Below, piece after piece: positions 31,148 through 40,451 of a stretch of DNA of 64,000 nt. The stretch covers positions 2,294,001-2,358,000 of the forward strand of contig NZ_CP066370.1 of assembly GCF_016406325.1 (NCBI RefSeq), written 5' to 3'. This DNA is from Shewanella putrefaciens (GTDB lineage: Bacteria > Pseudomonadota > Gammaproteobacteria > Enterobacterales > Shewanellaceae). The translations under genes were made by a program, and so were the position numbers. Under the pieces are notes generated by a model. It saw only the letters and a list, made by a program, of their open reading frames with translations. It was not told the DNA's origin and made no database searches. The number at the start of each line of letters is the position of its first letter. Positions within the stretch are counted from its first letter, which is position 1.

Positions 31148-33022
31148 TTATTTTACATTCAACTGATAAACACTGGTGCTGCCGCTAACCTCGTTGCCAA
31201 TAATCAACAAAGGTTTGCTGTTAGGACTCTTATCAGCACTCACAAACTTCATCCCTTCTGGGCCTAAATCCCCCGCCAGAGTCGCATCACCTTTAACCAC
31301 TCCAGTTTCAGTATTAATCGTAAAGTCAGCGTCAAAATCACGATTGACGACATAATCAATAAAATGCACATCGAAAGGATTCGTCACGTCATAAATCATA
31401 AAACCCGAAGTTCGCTCCAAACCAATAAAGGCATAAAGACGCTGGCCAATTTGACCTAAGGCCAAGGCTTCTGGCTCCGGGCCTTTATCATCACTGCGGC
31501 TATCACCTTTATTTTCTTCGTTGTTATTATTGAATTTATTACCTAATAGTGCTGCGGTAATACGTTCAAAATCACTGCCACTGTCAAACACTTGTTGACC
31601 ATCGGCAGTCCAAATCGAGAATGAACGAGCACCAAAACTAACAATCCTATCGTAATCGCCATCTTTATCATCATCCCCCATGCTTGTCGTTACCTTAAGA
31701 CGTGCTAATTGGGTTTTATCCTTAGCGGCTGCAAATTGGGGATGATTGGCATCGAGTATTAAATCCCCTGCTCGGGCTTCTTCCGAAAAAGCACTGTAGT
31801 CACGGGAGTCACCTTCATTAGCTGTGACAATAAAGTCTGTGTTATTCCAGCGGTACGTCGCAAGAGTGTCGGGTTGATACATGCCGTAAACGCCGGTGTA
31901 GCTTTGCAAGTTCACTCGGTCATCTTTATCACTCGCATCAATTTTATTCACTTCAAGCCCATAATCCTTCAGACCTAAGGGTAAAATTTTTGCAACTTTG
32001 GCATTGACGATATCAATGACAGCAATGGCATTGTTCTCTTGTAAGCTGACAAATGCACGACGGTTATCTTGGCTTATGGCGATATATTCAGGTTCTAAAT
32101 CCTGTGCCACACTGGCCATTGGGCCATTAATTTTGATGTCCGCAGTGATCTCACTATGACGTGTACCACCTTGATTAAAATCACTAAAGCCTATGATGGT
32201 AGCCGTTGCTGCAGGTTTACCCTCTGTAATAGCAATAAGCGCAATGCTGCCTTCAGGATCTAAGGTATAGGATGAATTGGGTTCGCCTTCATTGGCGACT
32301 ACTACCATTTTGCCATCATGGGTAAATACCACATTATCCGGCAAGGCACCAACTTCAACGGCACTGATAAACTGTGGAGTATCTGCACCGTTAAGCTGAT
32401 AAAAGGCTACAAAACCATTAGCTTGCGTTTTATTACCCGCAGCATCCCCACGTTCAATTGCCGCAGCAAGCAAGTTACCCGAAATGCTAACGCTATTGAC
32501 GCTCCCCATAAAGGTTTGCCCCACATCTTTAGCAACATCGAGTTCTGCTAGTTTATCGAGATTATTCAATGCCAAGGGTTCAGTGGCTGCTGATGAGGTC
32601 GCTAATAAACTACCATCAATAATATCGACTTTACCGCTGATCGCATTAACGACAAAAATACGATTTGAAGCACCATGGTATTCAACAATCTCGGCGGCAC
32701 TTAATCCATAAATGCCCGTCTGATGCCGACCAATCAACTCTGCAGTTAATCCTACTACTTGAGGCTGACACACAAACTGTATTTGTGTGGGGTCTACTTC
32801 ACTTTCATCTAATACCCCATTGCGATTAACATCTAATCCGGTCTCTATACGCTGACCTCCCGCGGGACAATTAGCATCCCCAACATTCAATGCAGTCACG
32901 TTAACAAGTGAACTCAGTCCATTGTCGCCTTTATCACCCGTAGCACCGTCATCACCACTGCAAGCACAAAGCAATAAGCTACCCATAACAGCCGCTGTAA
33001 GAGGGAATGTTCTTATTTTCAT
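31148..33022 (-). CDS. choice-of-anchor I domain lipoprotein, probable Pho-regulon member
   Basis: A 624-aa secreted lipoprotein. The signal ends in LLLCACSG, with C as the lipidated residue; a short collagen-like GATGDKGDNG stretch and a DUF7151-like segment (GLDVNRNGVLDESEV) follow. The main part (about residues 90-620) is a beta-propeller-like choice-of-anchor I domain with repeated YVTN-type strands such as PDNVVFTHDGKMVVVANEGEP and LEPEYIAISQDNRRAFVSLQENNAIAVID. Related proteins are sometimes annotated as alkaline phosphatase-like. Three Pho-box units lie 78 bases upstream, so expression under phosphate starvation is likely. Enzymatic activity is not demonstrable from sequence. Confidence 0.82.
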   Translation of the reverse strand: MKIRTFPLTAAVMGSLLLCACSGDDGATGDKGDNGLSSLVNVTALNVGDANCPAGGQRIETGLDVNRNGVLDESEVDPTQIQFVCQPQVVGLTAELIGRHQTGIYGLSAAEIVEYHGASNRIFVVNAISGKVDIIDGSLLATSSAATEPLALNNLDKLAELDVAKDVGQTFMGSVNSVSISGNLLAAAIERGDAAGNKTQANGFVAFYQLNGADTPQFISAVEVGALPDNVVFTHDGKMVVVANEGEPNSSYTLDPEGSIALIAITEGKPAATATIIGFSDFNQGGTRHSEITADIKINGPMASVAQDLEPEYIAISQDNRRAFVSLQENNAIAVIDIVNAKVAKILPLGLKDYGLEVNKIDASDKDDRVNLQSYTGVYGMYQPDTLATYRWNNTDFIVTANEGDSRDYSAFSEEARAGDLILDANHPQFAAAKDKTQLARLKVTTSMGDDDKDGDYDRIVSFGARSFSIWTADGQQVFDSGSDFERITAALLGNKFNNNNEENKGDSRSDDKGPEPEALALGQIGQRLYAFIGLERTSGFMIYDVTNPFDVHFIDYVVNRDFDADFTINTETGVVKGDATLAGDLGPEGMKFVSADKSPNSKPLLIIGNEVSGSTSVYQLNVK

Positions 33023-33493
33023 CGTTATATTATTTCCTGTCAGAATGGGGTAAAGAGAAACTAAAGCCCATTAAACTAAAGAAGGAAAAAGTCGCAGGAA
33101 TGACAATATGGTGACACTTAGGTGACAAGATAAAACCTAGATACAACAGTTGGTTAAAAATTGAAAAAGTATATTCACCGTTCAAGGCATATCATTTATT
33201 CAGTTCTCCTTTCGTTACACTTTAATACGAAAAAGAAGAGAAAGAAGCGACGCCAATGATTGGTTTATTTGCCTGACCGCTTTACTATGTTATTGCTTAG
33301 CTTCTTCGAGCCTTGTGTGCCAGTGAACGAGACAAGCCATTCGCGTTAATCCCCATATACATAACAATCAATATTGTATTGAGCTAAATATTGATGATAG
33401 ATATGGTTGACCAAGGAATAGGCTTCTTACCATTTAACAGCAAGTGTTAATCACAGAAGTGAGTTTTTATTTCTTTCGCCACCCGAGGTTACA
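33023..33493. other. 471-base intergenic region between lipoprotein and Bcr/CflA genes
   Basis: Contains the Pho boxes close to the lipoprotein gene and an otherwise featureless AT-rich stretch. I see no further gene; the only in-frame runs are short. Confidence 0.5.
33100..33128 (-). promoter_or_regulatory. triple PhoB-binding (Pho box) direct repeat
   Basis: Reading the minus strand: TTGTCAC, 4 bases, GTGTCAC, 4 bases, TTGTCAT. Each unit matches the PhoB half-site (C/T)TGTCA(C/T) and the 11-bp period equals the known Pho box. The last unit ends 77 bases before the lipoprotein start codon. Confidence 0.8.
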
Positions 33494-34714
33494 GTGGATC
33501 CACAATTACAACCTAGTAGCACAGCCACTAATATCAGACGCATACCCAATTTAGGCCTGCTTATTCCCATGCTAGCCGCCATAGTGGCAATTACCCCTCT
33601 GGCTATCGACATGTATTTACCCGCAATGTCGACCTTGGCACTGAGTTTCCATACCGACATCACTACAGTGCAACAATCACTGAGCATCTATTTAGCAGGT
33701 TATGCACTCGGCATGTTGTGTTTTGGCCCATTAGCCGATCGCATCGGTCGAAGACCTATGGTCATTATGGGGCTGAGCGGATTTATGCTGACAAGTTTTC
33801 TGATTGGCTTTGCAGCACAAGTCGAAATATTTTTAGGGCTGCGTTTCTTGCAAGCTTTTATTGGTGCTGCGGCAACAGTCGTTGTTCCTGGGTACATTAA
33901 AGAAGTGTATGGGGACAATACGGCAAAAGGCATGTCCTACGTCAGCTTAATTATGATGCTAGCCCCCTTATTAGCCCCCAGTATCGGTAGCTTAATTTTA
34001 GAGTTAGGCGAATGGCATTTAATTTTCTTCATTCAATCTGCCTATGCAGCGCTGTTGCTATTGATGGTGATAATACTGCTGAAAATGCCAAGCGATAAAG
34101 ATCAAGATACCCGTAGTCAAAAATCCTTCTTAGGTGCATATGCCACTGTATTTTCCCGTGCTGGCGTTAAACTGAATATTGCCAGTGGTGTATTAACCTC
34201 CTTTGCCTTCTTCTGTTACCTCACAGCATCTCCCTTTATTTATATGGAAGTATTTGATTTAGATAAATCTTTTTTTGCTATTTTATTTAGTATTAATGTT
34301 GGCGCTTTGATGCTGGCCAATATCCTTAATACCCGAGTAGTAGGTCGTTATGGCTCCTTAAGAATGTTACACGTTTCAACTTTCTTTGGTGCCTTGGCCG
34401 GTGTCGGACTATTAGCAGTAAACCTACTAGAACTTAGTTACCACTTTACTGTGATGATGCTCATTCCTCTCATGGGGTGCTTAGGGATAATGTCGGTGAA
34501 TGCCGATGCCATAGTGCTCATGAAATTTAAACAAGAGACCGGAACTGCTACTGCAGTTATTGGTACCTTAAGGTTTGGTTGTGGTGCTCTTGCAGGCCCT
34601 CTGCTTGCTGTATTTTATAATGGTACTGCCGTCCCCTTCTCGGCATTAATGTTAGCAGCAGTGGTACTCGTGGGGATTTGTCAGTGGAATGGACCTAAGC
34701 ATAAAGCAGGCTAG
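33494..34714 (+). CDS. Bcr/CflA-family MFS drug efflux transporter
   Basis: A 406-aa 12-helix transporter. It begins with a short hydrophilic end, then PLAIDMYLPAMSTLALSF, typical of Bcr/CflA, and motif A GPLADRIGRRPMVIMGL between TM2 and TM3. It exports small hydrophobic drugs or metabolites; the substrate is unknown. The GTG start at 33494 is supported by gagg about 6 bases upstream. Confidence 0.88.
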   Translation: MDPQLQPSSTATNIRRIPNLGLLIPMLAAIVAITPLAIDMYLPAMSTLALSFHTDITTVQQSLSIYLAGYALGMLCFGPLADRIGRRPMVIMGLSGFMLTSFLIGFAAQVEIFLGLRFLQAFIGAAATVVVPGYIKEVYGDNTAKGMSYVSLIMMLAPLLAPSIGSLILELGEWHLIFFIQSAYAALLLLMVIILLKMPSDKDQDTRSQKSFLGAYATVFSRAGVKLNIASGVLTSFAFFCYLTASPFIYMEVFDLDKSFFAILFSINVGALMLANILNTRVVGRYGSLRMLHVSTFFGALAGVGLLAVNLLELSYHFTVMMLIPLMGCLGIMSVNADAIVLMKFKQETGTATAVIGTLRFGCGALAGPLLAVFYNGTAVPFSALMLAAVVLVGICQWNGPKHKAG

Positions 34715-34762
34715 CAATCAAAACGCAATATCAGCTTTCATTAATATTGCTTATCTTTGATG

Positions 34763-34790
34763 AAAAACGATGTCCTGACATCGTTTTTTT
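34763..34790 (+). terminator. intrinsic terminator after the Bcr/CflA gene
   Basis: AAAACGATGT-CCTG-ACATCGTTTT stem with a T7 tail. Confidence 0.92.
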
Positions 34791-34925
34791 ATTTTACATC
34801 GTTTACTTCATTGATATTTAGCGTTTTTATAAAAATATCATCACAAAAACCTAGCCTCACAGACTTATTTACTGCGCTTAGAAAGTTGAAAATGTTTCAA
34901 GTTGGTTATTTTTTAGATAAAACGC

Positions 34926-34953
34926 TTGAAATGTCATTTTTTTTGAATATGAT
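34926..34953 (+). promoter_or_regulatory. candidate sigma70 promoter of ilvIH
   Basis: TTGAAA and TATGAT are separated by 16 bases, 175 bases before the ilvI start. Agreement with the consensus is good, but the position is a prediction. Confidence 0.45.
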
Positions 34954-35128
34954 GAAATTCTGTTCATTGCAACAGTTGCTGCATCCAAGAGGATGAGTCA
35001 CTTGCCCTACTAGAGCAAGTTCAGCAGTTTGGAGTCTGAATTACCCTTCAGGCTTAACTTTAGAGCGATTACCGTCGCTGTAACAAAATACTGTTTACCG
35101 TAACGGTACTATGCAATAGGAGTTCCAC

Positions 35129-36847
35129 ATGGAGATGTTATCCGGCGCCAGCATGATAGTGCGATCCTTAATAGACGAAGGTGTAAAGCACGTATTTGGT
35201 TATCCTGGCGGTTCAGTTTTAGATATCTACGATGCCCTACACGTTATCCCCGGTATAGAACACATTCTGGTTCGTCACGAACAAGCCGCCGTGCATATGG
35301 CCGATGGTTATGCACGTGCAACGGGTAAAGTGGGCGTGGTACTTGTCACCTCAGGTCCTGGCGCCACGAATGCAATTACTGGTATTGCTACTGCCTATAT
35401 GGATTCAATTCCGCTGGTGGTATTGTCCGGCCAAGTACCGAGTAACCTGATTGGCAATGATGCCTTCCAAGAATGCGATATGATCGGTATTTCGCGCCCG
35501 GTAGTAAAACACAGCTTTTTAGTCCAAGATCCAAAACAAATCCCTGAAATTATTAAGAAAGCGTTTTATATTGCTTCAACAGGACGCCCTGGCCCTGTCG
35601 TTGTCGATTTACCAAAAGATTGTTTAAACCCTGCGTTGCTGCACGAATACCTCTATCCCGAAAGCGTAAAAATGCGATCCTATAATCCAACGACTTCAGG
35701 CCATAAAGGTCAAATACGCCGAGGCCTACAAGCGCTACTGACGGCTAAAAAGCCAGTGCTATATGTGGGTGGTGGTGCCATTATCTCTGGTTGCGACAAG
35801 CAAATTTTGCAACTTGCTGAAAAACTGAATATCCCAGTGATTAGTACACTTATGGGACTTGGCGCCTTTCCTAGCACCCATAAAAATAGCTTAGGTATGC
35901 TAGGTATGCATGGCCGTTACGAAGCTAATATGACCATGCATCATTGCGACTTAATCTTCGGCATAGGTGTCCGTTTCGACGATAGAACCACTAACAATGT
36001 TGAAAAATATTGCCCAAATGCGACCATTCTGCATATAGATATCGACCCTTCATCCATATCCAAAACCGTGCGCGTGGATATTCCCATTGTAGGCTCTGCC
36101 GATAGCGTGCTTGACAGTATGTTAACGCTGTTAGACGAATCGAATGAACGCAATGATAACGATGCTATCGCAACATGGTGGAATGATATCGAGCAATGGC
36201 GTAGCCGTAATAGTCTCGCCTATGACAAAAATACTGATCGTATTAAGCCGCAGCAAGTCATTGAAACTTTATATAAATTGACTCATGGGGATGCCTATGT
36301 CGCCTCTGATGTGGGTCAGCATCAAATGTTTGCAGCACTATACTACCCCTTCGATAAACCCCGCCGCTGGATCAACTCTGGTGGCTTGGGCACTATGGGA
36401 TTTGGTTTGCCGGCTGCGATGGGAGTTAAGTTAGCTATGCCAGATGAAACCGTAGTCTGTGTCACGGGTGATGGCTCAATCCAGATGAATATTCAAGAGT
36501 TATCAACCGCATTGCAATACGATACTCCTGTCAAAATTATCAATTTAAACAATCGCTTTCTTGGGATGGTTAAACAATGGCAGGACATGATTTACTCTGG
36601 TCGTCATTCTCATTCTTATATGGATTCAGTGCCTAATTTTGCCAAAATTGCCGAAGCTTATGGACATGTGGGTATGACTATCAGCGATCCTGCCGAGCTT
36701 GAATCAAAAATGGCAGAGGCCTTAGCGATGAAAGACAGATTAGTCTTTATTGATATCATGGTGGATGAAACTGAGCATGTTTACCCTATGCTTATCCGCG
36801 GCGGGGCAATGAATGAGATGTGGCTAAGCAAAACGGAGAAATGCTAA
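35129..36847 (+). CDS. ilvI: acetolactate synthase large subunit
   Basis: The catalytic, ThDP-dependent subunit of acetohydroxyacid synthase, first common step of valine, leucine and isoleucine synthesis. The 572-aa protein has [12 protein letters not shown] and the catalytic Glu in [17 protein letters not shown] (about residues 45-62), the FAD-linker region [19 protein letters not shown], and the ThDP motif [17 protein letters not shown] followed by [12 protein letters not shown]. ggag precedes the ATG. It overlaps ilvH by one base. Confidence 0.95.
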   Translation: MEMLSGASMIVRSLIDEGVKHVFGYPGGSVLDIYDALHVIPGIEHILVRHEQAAVHMADGYARATGKVGVVLVTSGPGATNAITGIATAYMDSIPLVVLSGQVPSNLIGNDAFQECDMIGISRPVVKHSFLVQDPKQIPEIIKKAFYIASTGRPGPVVVDLPKDCLNPALLHEYLYPESVKMRSYNPTTSGHKGQIRRGLQALLTAKKPVLYVGGGAIISGCDKQILQLAEKLNIPVISTLMGLGAFPSTHKNSLGMLGMHGRYEANMTMHHCDLIFGIGVRFDDRTTNNVEKYCPNATILHIDIDPSSISKTVRVDIPIVGSADSVLDSMLTLLDESNERNDNDAIATWWNDIEQWRSRNSLAYDKNTDRIKPQQVIETLYKLTHGDAYVASDVGQHQMFAALYYPFDKPRRWINSGGLGTMGFGLPAAMGVKLAMPDETVVCVTGDGSIQMNIQELSTALQYDTPVKIINLNNRFLGMVKQWQDMIYSGRHSHSYMDSVPNFAKIAEAYGHVGMTISDPAELESKMAEALAMKDRLVFIDIMVDETEHVYPMLIRGGAMNEMWLSKTEKC

Positions 36848-37341
36848 TGCGTCGAATTATATCTGTTTTATTAGAAAACCAATCCGGTGCCCTGTCTCGA
36901 GTAGTGGGCTTATTTTCACAACGCGGCTATAACATTGAAAGTTTAACCGTGGCACCCACCGATGATATTACACTGTCGCGTTTAACTGTCACCGTCGTTG
37001 CCGATGAAAAGATCCTTGAGCAAATCGAAAAACAACTGCATAAGTTGATTGATGTACTTAAAGTATCGAATATCACGGAGTCAGCCTATATTGAGCGTGA
37101 ACTTGCCTTAGTGAAAGTGCGAGCTCAGGGTGAGTTCAGGGAAGAAATCAAGCGGACTGCCGATATTTTTCGTGGCCAGATTGTCGATGTCACCGCGAAC
37201 CTTTATACCATCCAGCTAGTGGGTACGACTGACAAACTCGATGCTTTTATCCATGCGATGGGCGAAGTTACAAAAGTGGTTGAAGTCTCGCGCTCAGGCG
37301 TTGTCGGCCTTTCCCGTGGTGAAAAAGCCATGAAAGCCTAA
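36847..37341 (+). CDS. ilvH: acetolactate synthase small regulatory subunit
   Basis: The regulatory subunit giving valine feedback inhibition. It is 164 aa: an N-terminal ACT domain ([40 protein letters not shown]) and a C-terminal half ending SRSGVVGLSRGEKAM. I start at the ATG at 36847, because [11 protein letters not shown] matches the E. coli IlvH start and ggag lies upstream; a longer frame from 36820 would run through ilvI. The TAATG junction indicates coupled translation. Confidence 0.95.
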   Translation: MRRIISVLLENQSGALSRVVGLFSQRGYNIESLTVAPTDDITLSRLTVTVVADEKILEQIEKQLHKLIDVLKVSNITESAYIERELALVKVRAQGEFREEIKRTADIFRGQIVDVTANLYTIQLVGTTDKLDAFIHAMGEVTKVVEVSRSGVVGLSRGEKAMKA

Positions 37342-37360
37342 GGCTCAGAAAATATAAAAC

Positions 37361-37390
37361 AAAGGGGAGCATTTGCTCCCCTTCTCTTTT
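37361..37390 (+). terminator. bidirectional terminator between ilvH and ibpA
   Basis: AAGGGGAGC-ATTT-GCTCCCCTT stem, followed on the plus strand by CTCTTTT and on the minus strand by TGTTTT. Confidence 0.88.
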
Positions 37391-37411
37391 AGGCTAGCAT
37401 CGCAAAGACCA

Positions 37412-37855
37412 TTATTGCTGGTTATCTAATAAACGCGATGATGTGATTTCAATTTTGCGTGGTTTTAATGCTTCAGGGATTTCACGCACTAAGTCGATAT
37501 TCAATAACCCATTTTCTAAACTGGCACCCAGTACAGTGACATAATCGGCCAATTGGAAAGTACGCTCAAATCCGCGTTCAGCAATACCTTGGTACAGATA
37601 TTTACGCTCGGTTTGGCTTTCAGCCTTATTGCCTTTTACCAGTAACTTTTCACCTTCGCTACTGATCTCAAGCTCTTCCATTGAGAATCCCGCGACAGCC
37701 ATAGTGATGCGGTAACGGTTTTCACCTAATAATTCAATGTTATATGGAGGATAACCTGAGTTACCATTATTAGCTGCGGCATGTTCGGCCAGTTGTGCTA
37801 AACGATCAAAACCAATGGCACTACGGTAAAGTGGAGTTAAATCATAAGTACGCAT
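37412..37855 (-). CDS. ibpA: small heat shock protein IbpA (Hsp20)
   Basis: An Hsp20-family holdase binding aggregating proteins. The alpha-crystallin domain spans about residues 34-130, with [42 protein letters not shown] and the ENGLLNIDL strand; [11 protein letters not shown] is the C-terminal I-x-I region. I start at the ATG at 37855 (147 aa): [19 protein letters not shown] aligns with E. coli IbpA and aagga is 7 bases upstream, whereas the ATG at 37861 leaves only one base. Upstream lie a sigma32-like promoter and a ROSE-like hairpin. Confidence 0.94.
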   Translation of the reverse strand: MRTYDLTPLYRSAIGFDRLAQLAEHAAANNGNSGYPPYNIELLGENRYRITMAVAGFSMEELEISSEGEKLLVKGNKAESQTERKYLYQGIAERGFERTFQLADYVTVLGASLENGLLNIDLVREIPEALKPRKIEITSSRLLDNQQ

Positions 37856-37861
37856 ATTCAT

Positions 37862-37878
37862 ATCCTTGTCTTAAGCAA
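37862..37878 (-). promoter_or_regulatory. ROSE-like RNA thermometer hairpin at the ibpA ribosome site
   Basis: In the RNA, UUGCU (37878-37874) can pair with AGGAU of the Shine-Dalgarno (37866-37862) across a 7-base loop, giving U-A, G-G, C-G and U-A pairs. This is the signature pairing of ROSE elements upstream of ibpA-type genes. Upstream leader hairpins were not folded. Confidence 0.6.
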
Positions 37879-37994
37879 TATGGGAAATTAGCGGACAACC
37901 TTCACAAACAAACGTGATATGTCTCGCCGAACTTAACTTCTGTCCTTGCGGCACAGAAACAATCACGGATCCTCATCGAGCGATCCTGCAATAG

Positions 37995-38024
37995 ATATAA
38001 GGATAGGAAAGCCGATTTCAAGGG
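37995..38024 (-). promoter_or_regulatory. sigma32-like heat-shock promoter of ibpA
   Basis: Minus strand CCCTTGAAA (-35, matching the sigma32 consensus CTTGAAA), about 13 bases, then CCTTATAT (-10, consensus CCCCATNT, 6 of 8). It predicts a leader of roughly 130 bases. Confidence 0.6.
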
Positions 38025-38048
38025 AAAAATTTAAAAAAATTTTCCAAT

Positions 38049-38072
38049 AAAAAAGGAGCCATCAGGCTCCCT
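38049..38072 (-). terminator. intrinsic terminator after ndk
   Basis: GGAGCC-TGAT-GGCTCC stem followed on the minus strand by T6. It lies 21 bases past the ndk stop. Confidence 0.92.
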
Positions 38073-38092
38073 TCTTCGGTCTTGCACTCAGA

Positions 38093-38524
38093 TTAACGAG
38101 TACGTGGACACAGTTCTTCAGCACTGAAGAAGTAAGCAATTTCACGAGCAGCAGATTCAACAGCGTCTGAACCGTGTGCAGCGTTTTCGTCGATGCTTTC
38201 AGCGAAATCAGCACGGATAGTACCAGGAGCAGCTTGAGCTGGGTTAGTTGCACCTAAAATTTCACGGTGAGCTAAAACAGCGTTTTCGCCTTCTAATACT
38301 TGGACCATAATTGGGCCAGAAGTCATAAATGCAACCAGAGCACCAAAGAAACCGCGTTCGCTATGCTCTGCATAGAAACCTTCAGCTTGTTCTTTAGTCA
38401 GGTGTAACATTTTAGCTGCAACGATCTTAAGACCTGCAGTTTCAAAACGATTGTAGATAGCACCGATGTGGTTTTTTGCAACAGCATCTGGTTTGATAAT
38501 AGAAAATGTGCGTTCGATCGCCAT
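38093..38524 (-). CDS. ndk: nucleoside diphosphate kinase
   Basis: Equilibrates nucleoside tri- and diphosphates through a phospho-histidine. The 143-aa protein has the catalytic His in [12 protein letters not shown], the start [14 protein letters not shown] with the substrate-contacting Lys, and the [14 protein letters not shown] strand. It ends just upstream of the ibpA promoter. Confidence 0.97.
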   Translation of the reverse strand: MAIERTFSIIKPDAVAKNHIGAIYNRFETAGLKIVAAKMLHLTKEQAEGFYAEHSERGFFGALVAFMTSGPIMVQVLEGENAVLAHREILGATNPAQAAPGTIRADFAESIDENAAHGSDAVESAAREIAYFFSAEELCPRTR

Positions 38525-38669
38525 AATAACGAGCTTCCTTTGTCAGCAAGTTTGAAAAAATTCGCGCGGATTATACGAAATTTAAAAGCCAAATCCTATC
38601 TTTATAGCCAATTAGCCTGAGATATTGCGCACAGTAGCTTTATTCGTAAACAGTTTGACCATACAAAAT

Positions 38670-38700
38670 GCCCCACTAGGATCAAAAATCCGAGTGGGGC
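38670..38700 (-). terminator. hairpin downstream of the 55-aa membrane protein gene
   Basis: A 13-bp stem with one mismatch (GCCCCACT-AGGAT type) and 5-base loop, followed on the minus strand by ATTTTGT. It is a fair terminator for the small gene at 38722-38889. Confidence 0.65.
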
Positions 38701-38721
38701 CAATCAATTATGAATATGGGA

Positions 38722-38889
38722 TTATTTTCGATTTTTAGCCCAAATCCCCGCCCATGCAATCAAAGCCACAAGGATAATTGCAGGGGCAAGATCTAATAGG
38801 TGATGGAATAGACCAACACCGCCATGCCCTGGATGAGCCCAAGCCATTGAAGGAACGAGTATAGATAACAAAACAAGCAAAAGTTTCAT
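38722..38889 (-). CDS. small membrane protein with signal peptide, 55 aa
   Basis: This gene is too short for standard ORF cut-offs. It starts MKLLLVLLSILVPSMAWA, a classical signal peptide with AWA cleavage site, then a His/Gly-rich patch HPGHGGVGLFHHLLD, one membrane helix LAPAIILVALIAWAGIWA and a basic KNRK tail. AAGGA lies 7 bases before the ATG and a terminator follows. The periplasmic His-rich end suggests possible metal binding. I cannot name a family. Confidence 0.75.
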   Translation of the reverse strand: MKLLLVLLSILVPSMAWAHPGHGGVGLFHHLLDLAPAIILVALIAWAGIWAKNRK

Positions 38890-39119
38890 GTGAACATCCT
38901 TGCAGTTGCGATACCAAAGTTAAGCCAGCAAAATGTCTTAACCAATGTATAACAAGATACGGTATTCATCCAGAATGAACTTGATTGCGATCAAACTCCC
39001 ACAAAATATTCTCTATGCCACCACTAAAACGTGAGACAAATCACCTTAGCCAATATTAATAAAGACAGTATGACTCACATTAATGGTGTTATCTGTGCTT
39101 TTAACTACCCAAAAATCAG

Positions 39120-39317
39120 TTATTTCTCTTCAATCCAACATTGCTGAATGGCTTCAAGAATACGTTCATTACAATGTTTAGGCTCATCATCAAAGTCATC
39201 TAAGGCTAAGATCCATTCATACAACTCAGTAAAATGTAATTTGTGAGGGTCAACATCTGAGTGTTTTTCGAGTAACTCTAATGCAATATCTAAGGAATCT
39301 GTCCATTTTAAGCTCAT
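39120..39317 (-). CDS. iscX: Fe-S cluster assembly protein IscX
   Basis: A 65-aa acidic protein that binds IscS and modulates iron-sulfur assembly. MSLKWTDSLDIALELLEK and the acidic LALDDFDDEPKHCNERILEAI stretch match E. coli IscX closely. The ATG at 39317 has aaggag 6 bases upstream. Unlike in E. coli, it does not directly follow fdx: rimK and a strong terminator lie between. Confidence 0.93.
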   Translation of the reverse strand: MSLKWTDSLDIALELLEKHSDVDPHKLHFTELYEWILALDDFDDEPKHCNERILEAIQQCWIEEK

Positions 39318-39387
39318 CTCTTTCTCCTTATTCATTTATAGGGAAGCGAAAAAACTGATAGCCTTAATGCGACGCAACCTACACTAT

Positions 39388-40293
39388 TTAACCTTGCGCC
39401 TGAGTCACCTTTTTCACTTTAGTCACATTTTTTTCAACAAATTCAATAATCGCACCTGCCACATCTTTAGTGGTGGCACCTTCAATCCCTTCAAGCCCAG
39501 GGGAGGAATTCACTTCCATTATGACGGGGCCATGATTCGAGCGTAGCAAATCAACACCTGCCACATTCAGTCCCATAGTCTTAGCTGCACGAATAGCAAC
39601 GGAGCGCTCTTCAGGCGTAAGTTTAACTAAACTTGCGGTACCACCACGGTGCAAGTTAGAGCGGAACTCACCTGGCATAGCTTGACGCTTCATGGCGGCA
39701 ATCACTTTATCACCAAGCACAAAACAACGAATATCCGCGCCATTTGCTTCTTTAATATATTCTTGCACCATGATATTGGCTTTAAGGCCCATAAAGGCTT
39801 CGATGACACTCTCGGCAGCTTTACGGGTTTCTGCTAAGACCACGCCAATTCCTTGTGTGCCTTCAAGTAATTTGATAACAAGAGGCGCACCACCCACCAT
39901 ATCAATTAAGTCAGGAATATCACTGGGTTTATTAGCAAACCCTGTAATTGGTAACCCAATTCCACGACGTGACATCAACTGCATTGAACGTAATTTGTCA
40001 CGTGAACGGGAGATGCCAACGGAATCATTCAAAGCATAGACCCCCATCATCTCAAACTGACGCAGCACCGCCGAACCATAAAAGGTGATCGATGCGCCAA
40101 TACGGGGGATCACTGCATCAAACGTAGGAAGTTCTCTCCCACCAATATGAATACTCGATTGCCGCATGTTGATATTCATATAACATTCAAGGGGATTAAT
40201 TACGTGTACTTCATGACCACGTAGTTGAGCCGCTTCAACGAGTCGCTTAGTTGAATATAGCTCAGGCCCTTGCGATAGGATCGCGATTCTCAT
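39388..40293 (-). CDS. rimK: ribosomal protein S6-L-glutamate ligase RimK
   Basis: An ATP-grasp ligase adding glutamates to the C-terminus of ribosomal protein S6. The 301-aa protein matches E. coli RimK along its length: [22 protein letters not shown] start, [22 protein letters not shown], the ATP site [22 protein letters not shown] and metal-binding [15 protein letters not shown]. Start ATG 40293 has ggag 6 bases upstream; an in-frame TTG at 40308 is less likely. iscX follows by 70 bases, probably cotranscribed. Confidence 0.94.
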   Translation of the reverse strand: MRIAILSQGPELYSTKRLVEAAQLRGHEVHVINPLECYMNINMRQSSIHIGGRELPTFDAVIPRIGASITFYGSAVLRQFEMMGVYALNDSVGISRSRDKLRSMQLMSRRGIGLPITGFANKPSDIPDLIDMVGGAPLVIKLLEGTQGIGVVLAETRKAAESVIEAFMGLKANIMVQEYIKEANGADIRCFVLGDKVIAAMKRQAMPGEFRSNLHRGGTASLVKLTPEERSVAIRAAKTMGLNVAGVDLLRSNHGPVIMEVNSSPGLEGIEGATTKDVAGAIIEFVEKNVTKVKKVTQAQG

Positions 40294-40393
40294 TCTGGTC
40301 TCCGGCAACCATTTAATTTTGAGCGCATAATACGCCTGCTAAAGGATAAATCAATCATCGCTATTATTGCTTGAGCAAATGCTCAGCATCATA

Positions 40394-40428
40394 AGTCAAA
40401 AACCAGTCGCTTGGACTGGTTTTTGACT
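40394..40428 (-). terminator. strong terminator between fdx and rimK
   Basis: A 15-bp perfect stem, AGTCAAAAACCAGTC paired with GACTGGTTTTTGACT around a 5-base loop; the stem itself contains a T5 run on the minus strand. It separates the isc operon from rimK-iscX. Confidence 0.85.
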
Positions 40429-40451
40429 ATTTAAGCGGCGCAGCTTGATGG

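Larger units (their letters stand above)
34715..35128. other. 414-base region between the MFS gene and ilvI
   Basis: Holds the MFS terminator, a promoter-like TTGAAA-16-TATGAT, and a leader of about 170 bases with two short hairpins (ACTTGC/GCAAGT near 35000; TACCGT/ACGGTA near 35096). No convincing leader peptide rich in branched-chain codons is present. Confidence 0.5.

Noticed and set aside
34757..34996. 79-aa plus-strand ORF between the MFS gene and ilvI
   Set aside because: It runs through the MFS terminator and the ilvI promoter; Phe/Ser-rich translation of AT-rich DNA.
34950..34996. Possible ilv leader peptide (MMKFCSLQQLLHPRG)
   Set aside because: Its start codons overlap the predicted -10 box, no ribosome site exists, and only three Leu codons are present, with no clear attenuator.
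38735..38917. 60-aa minus-strand ORF
   Set aside because: It overlaps the better-supported 55-aa membrane protein (38722-38889) in another frame and has no ribosome site.
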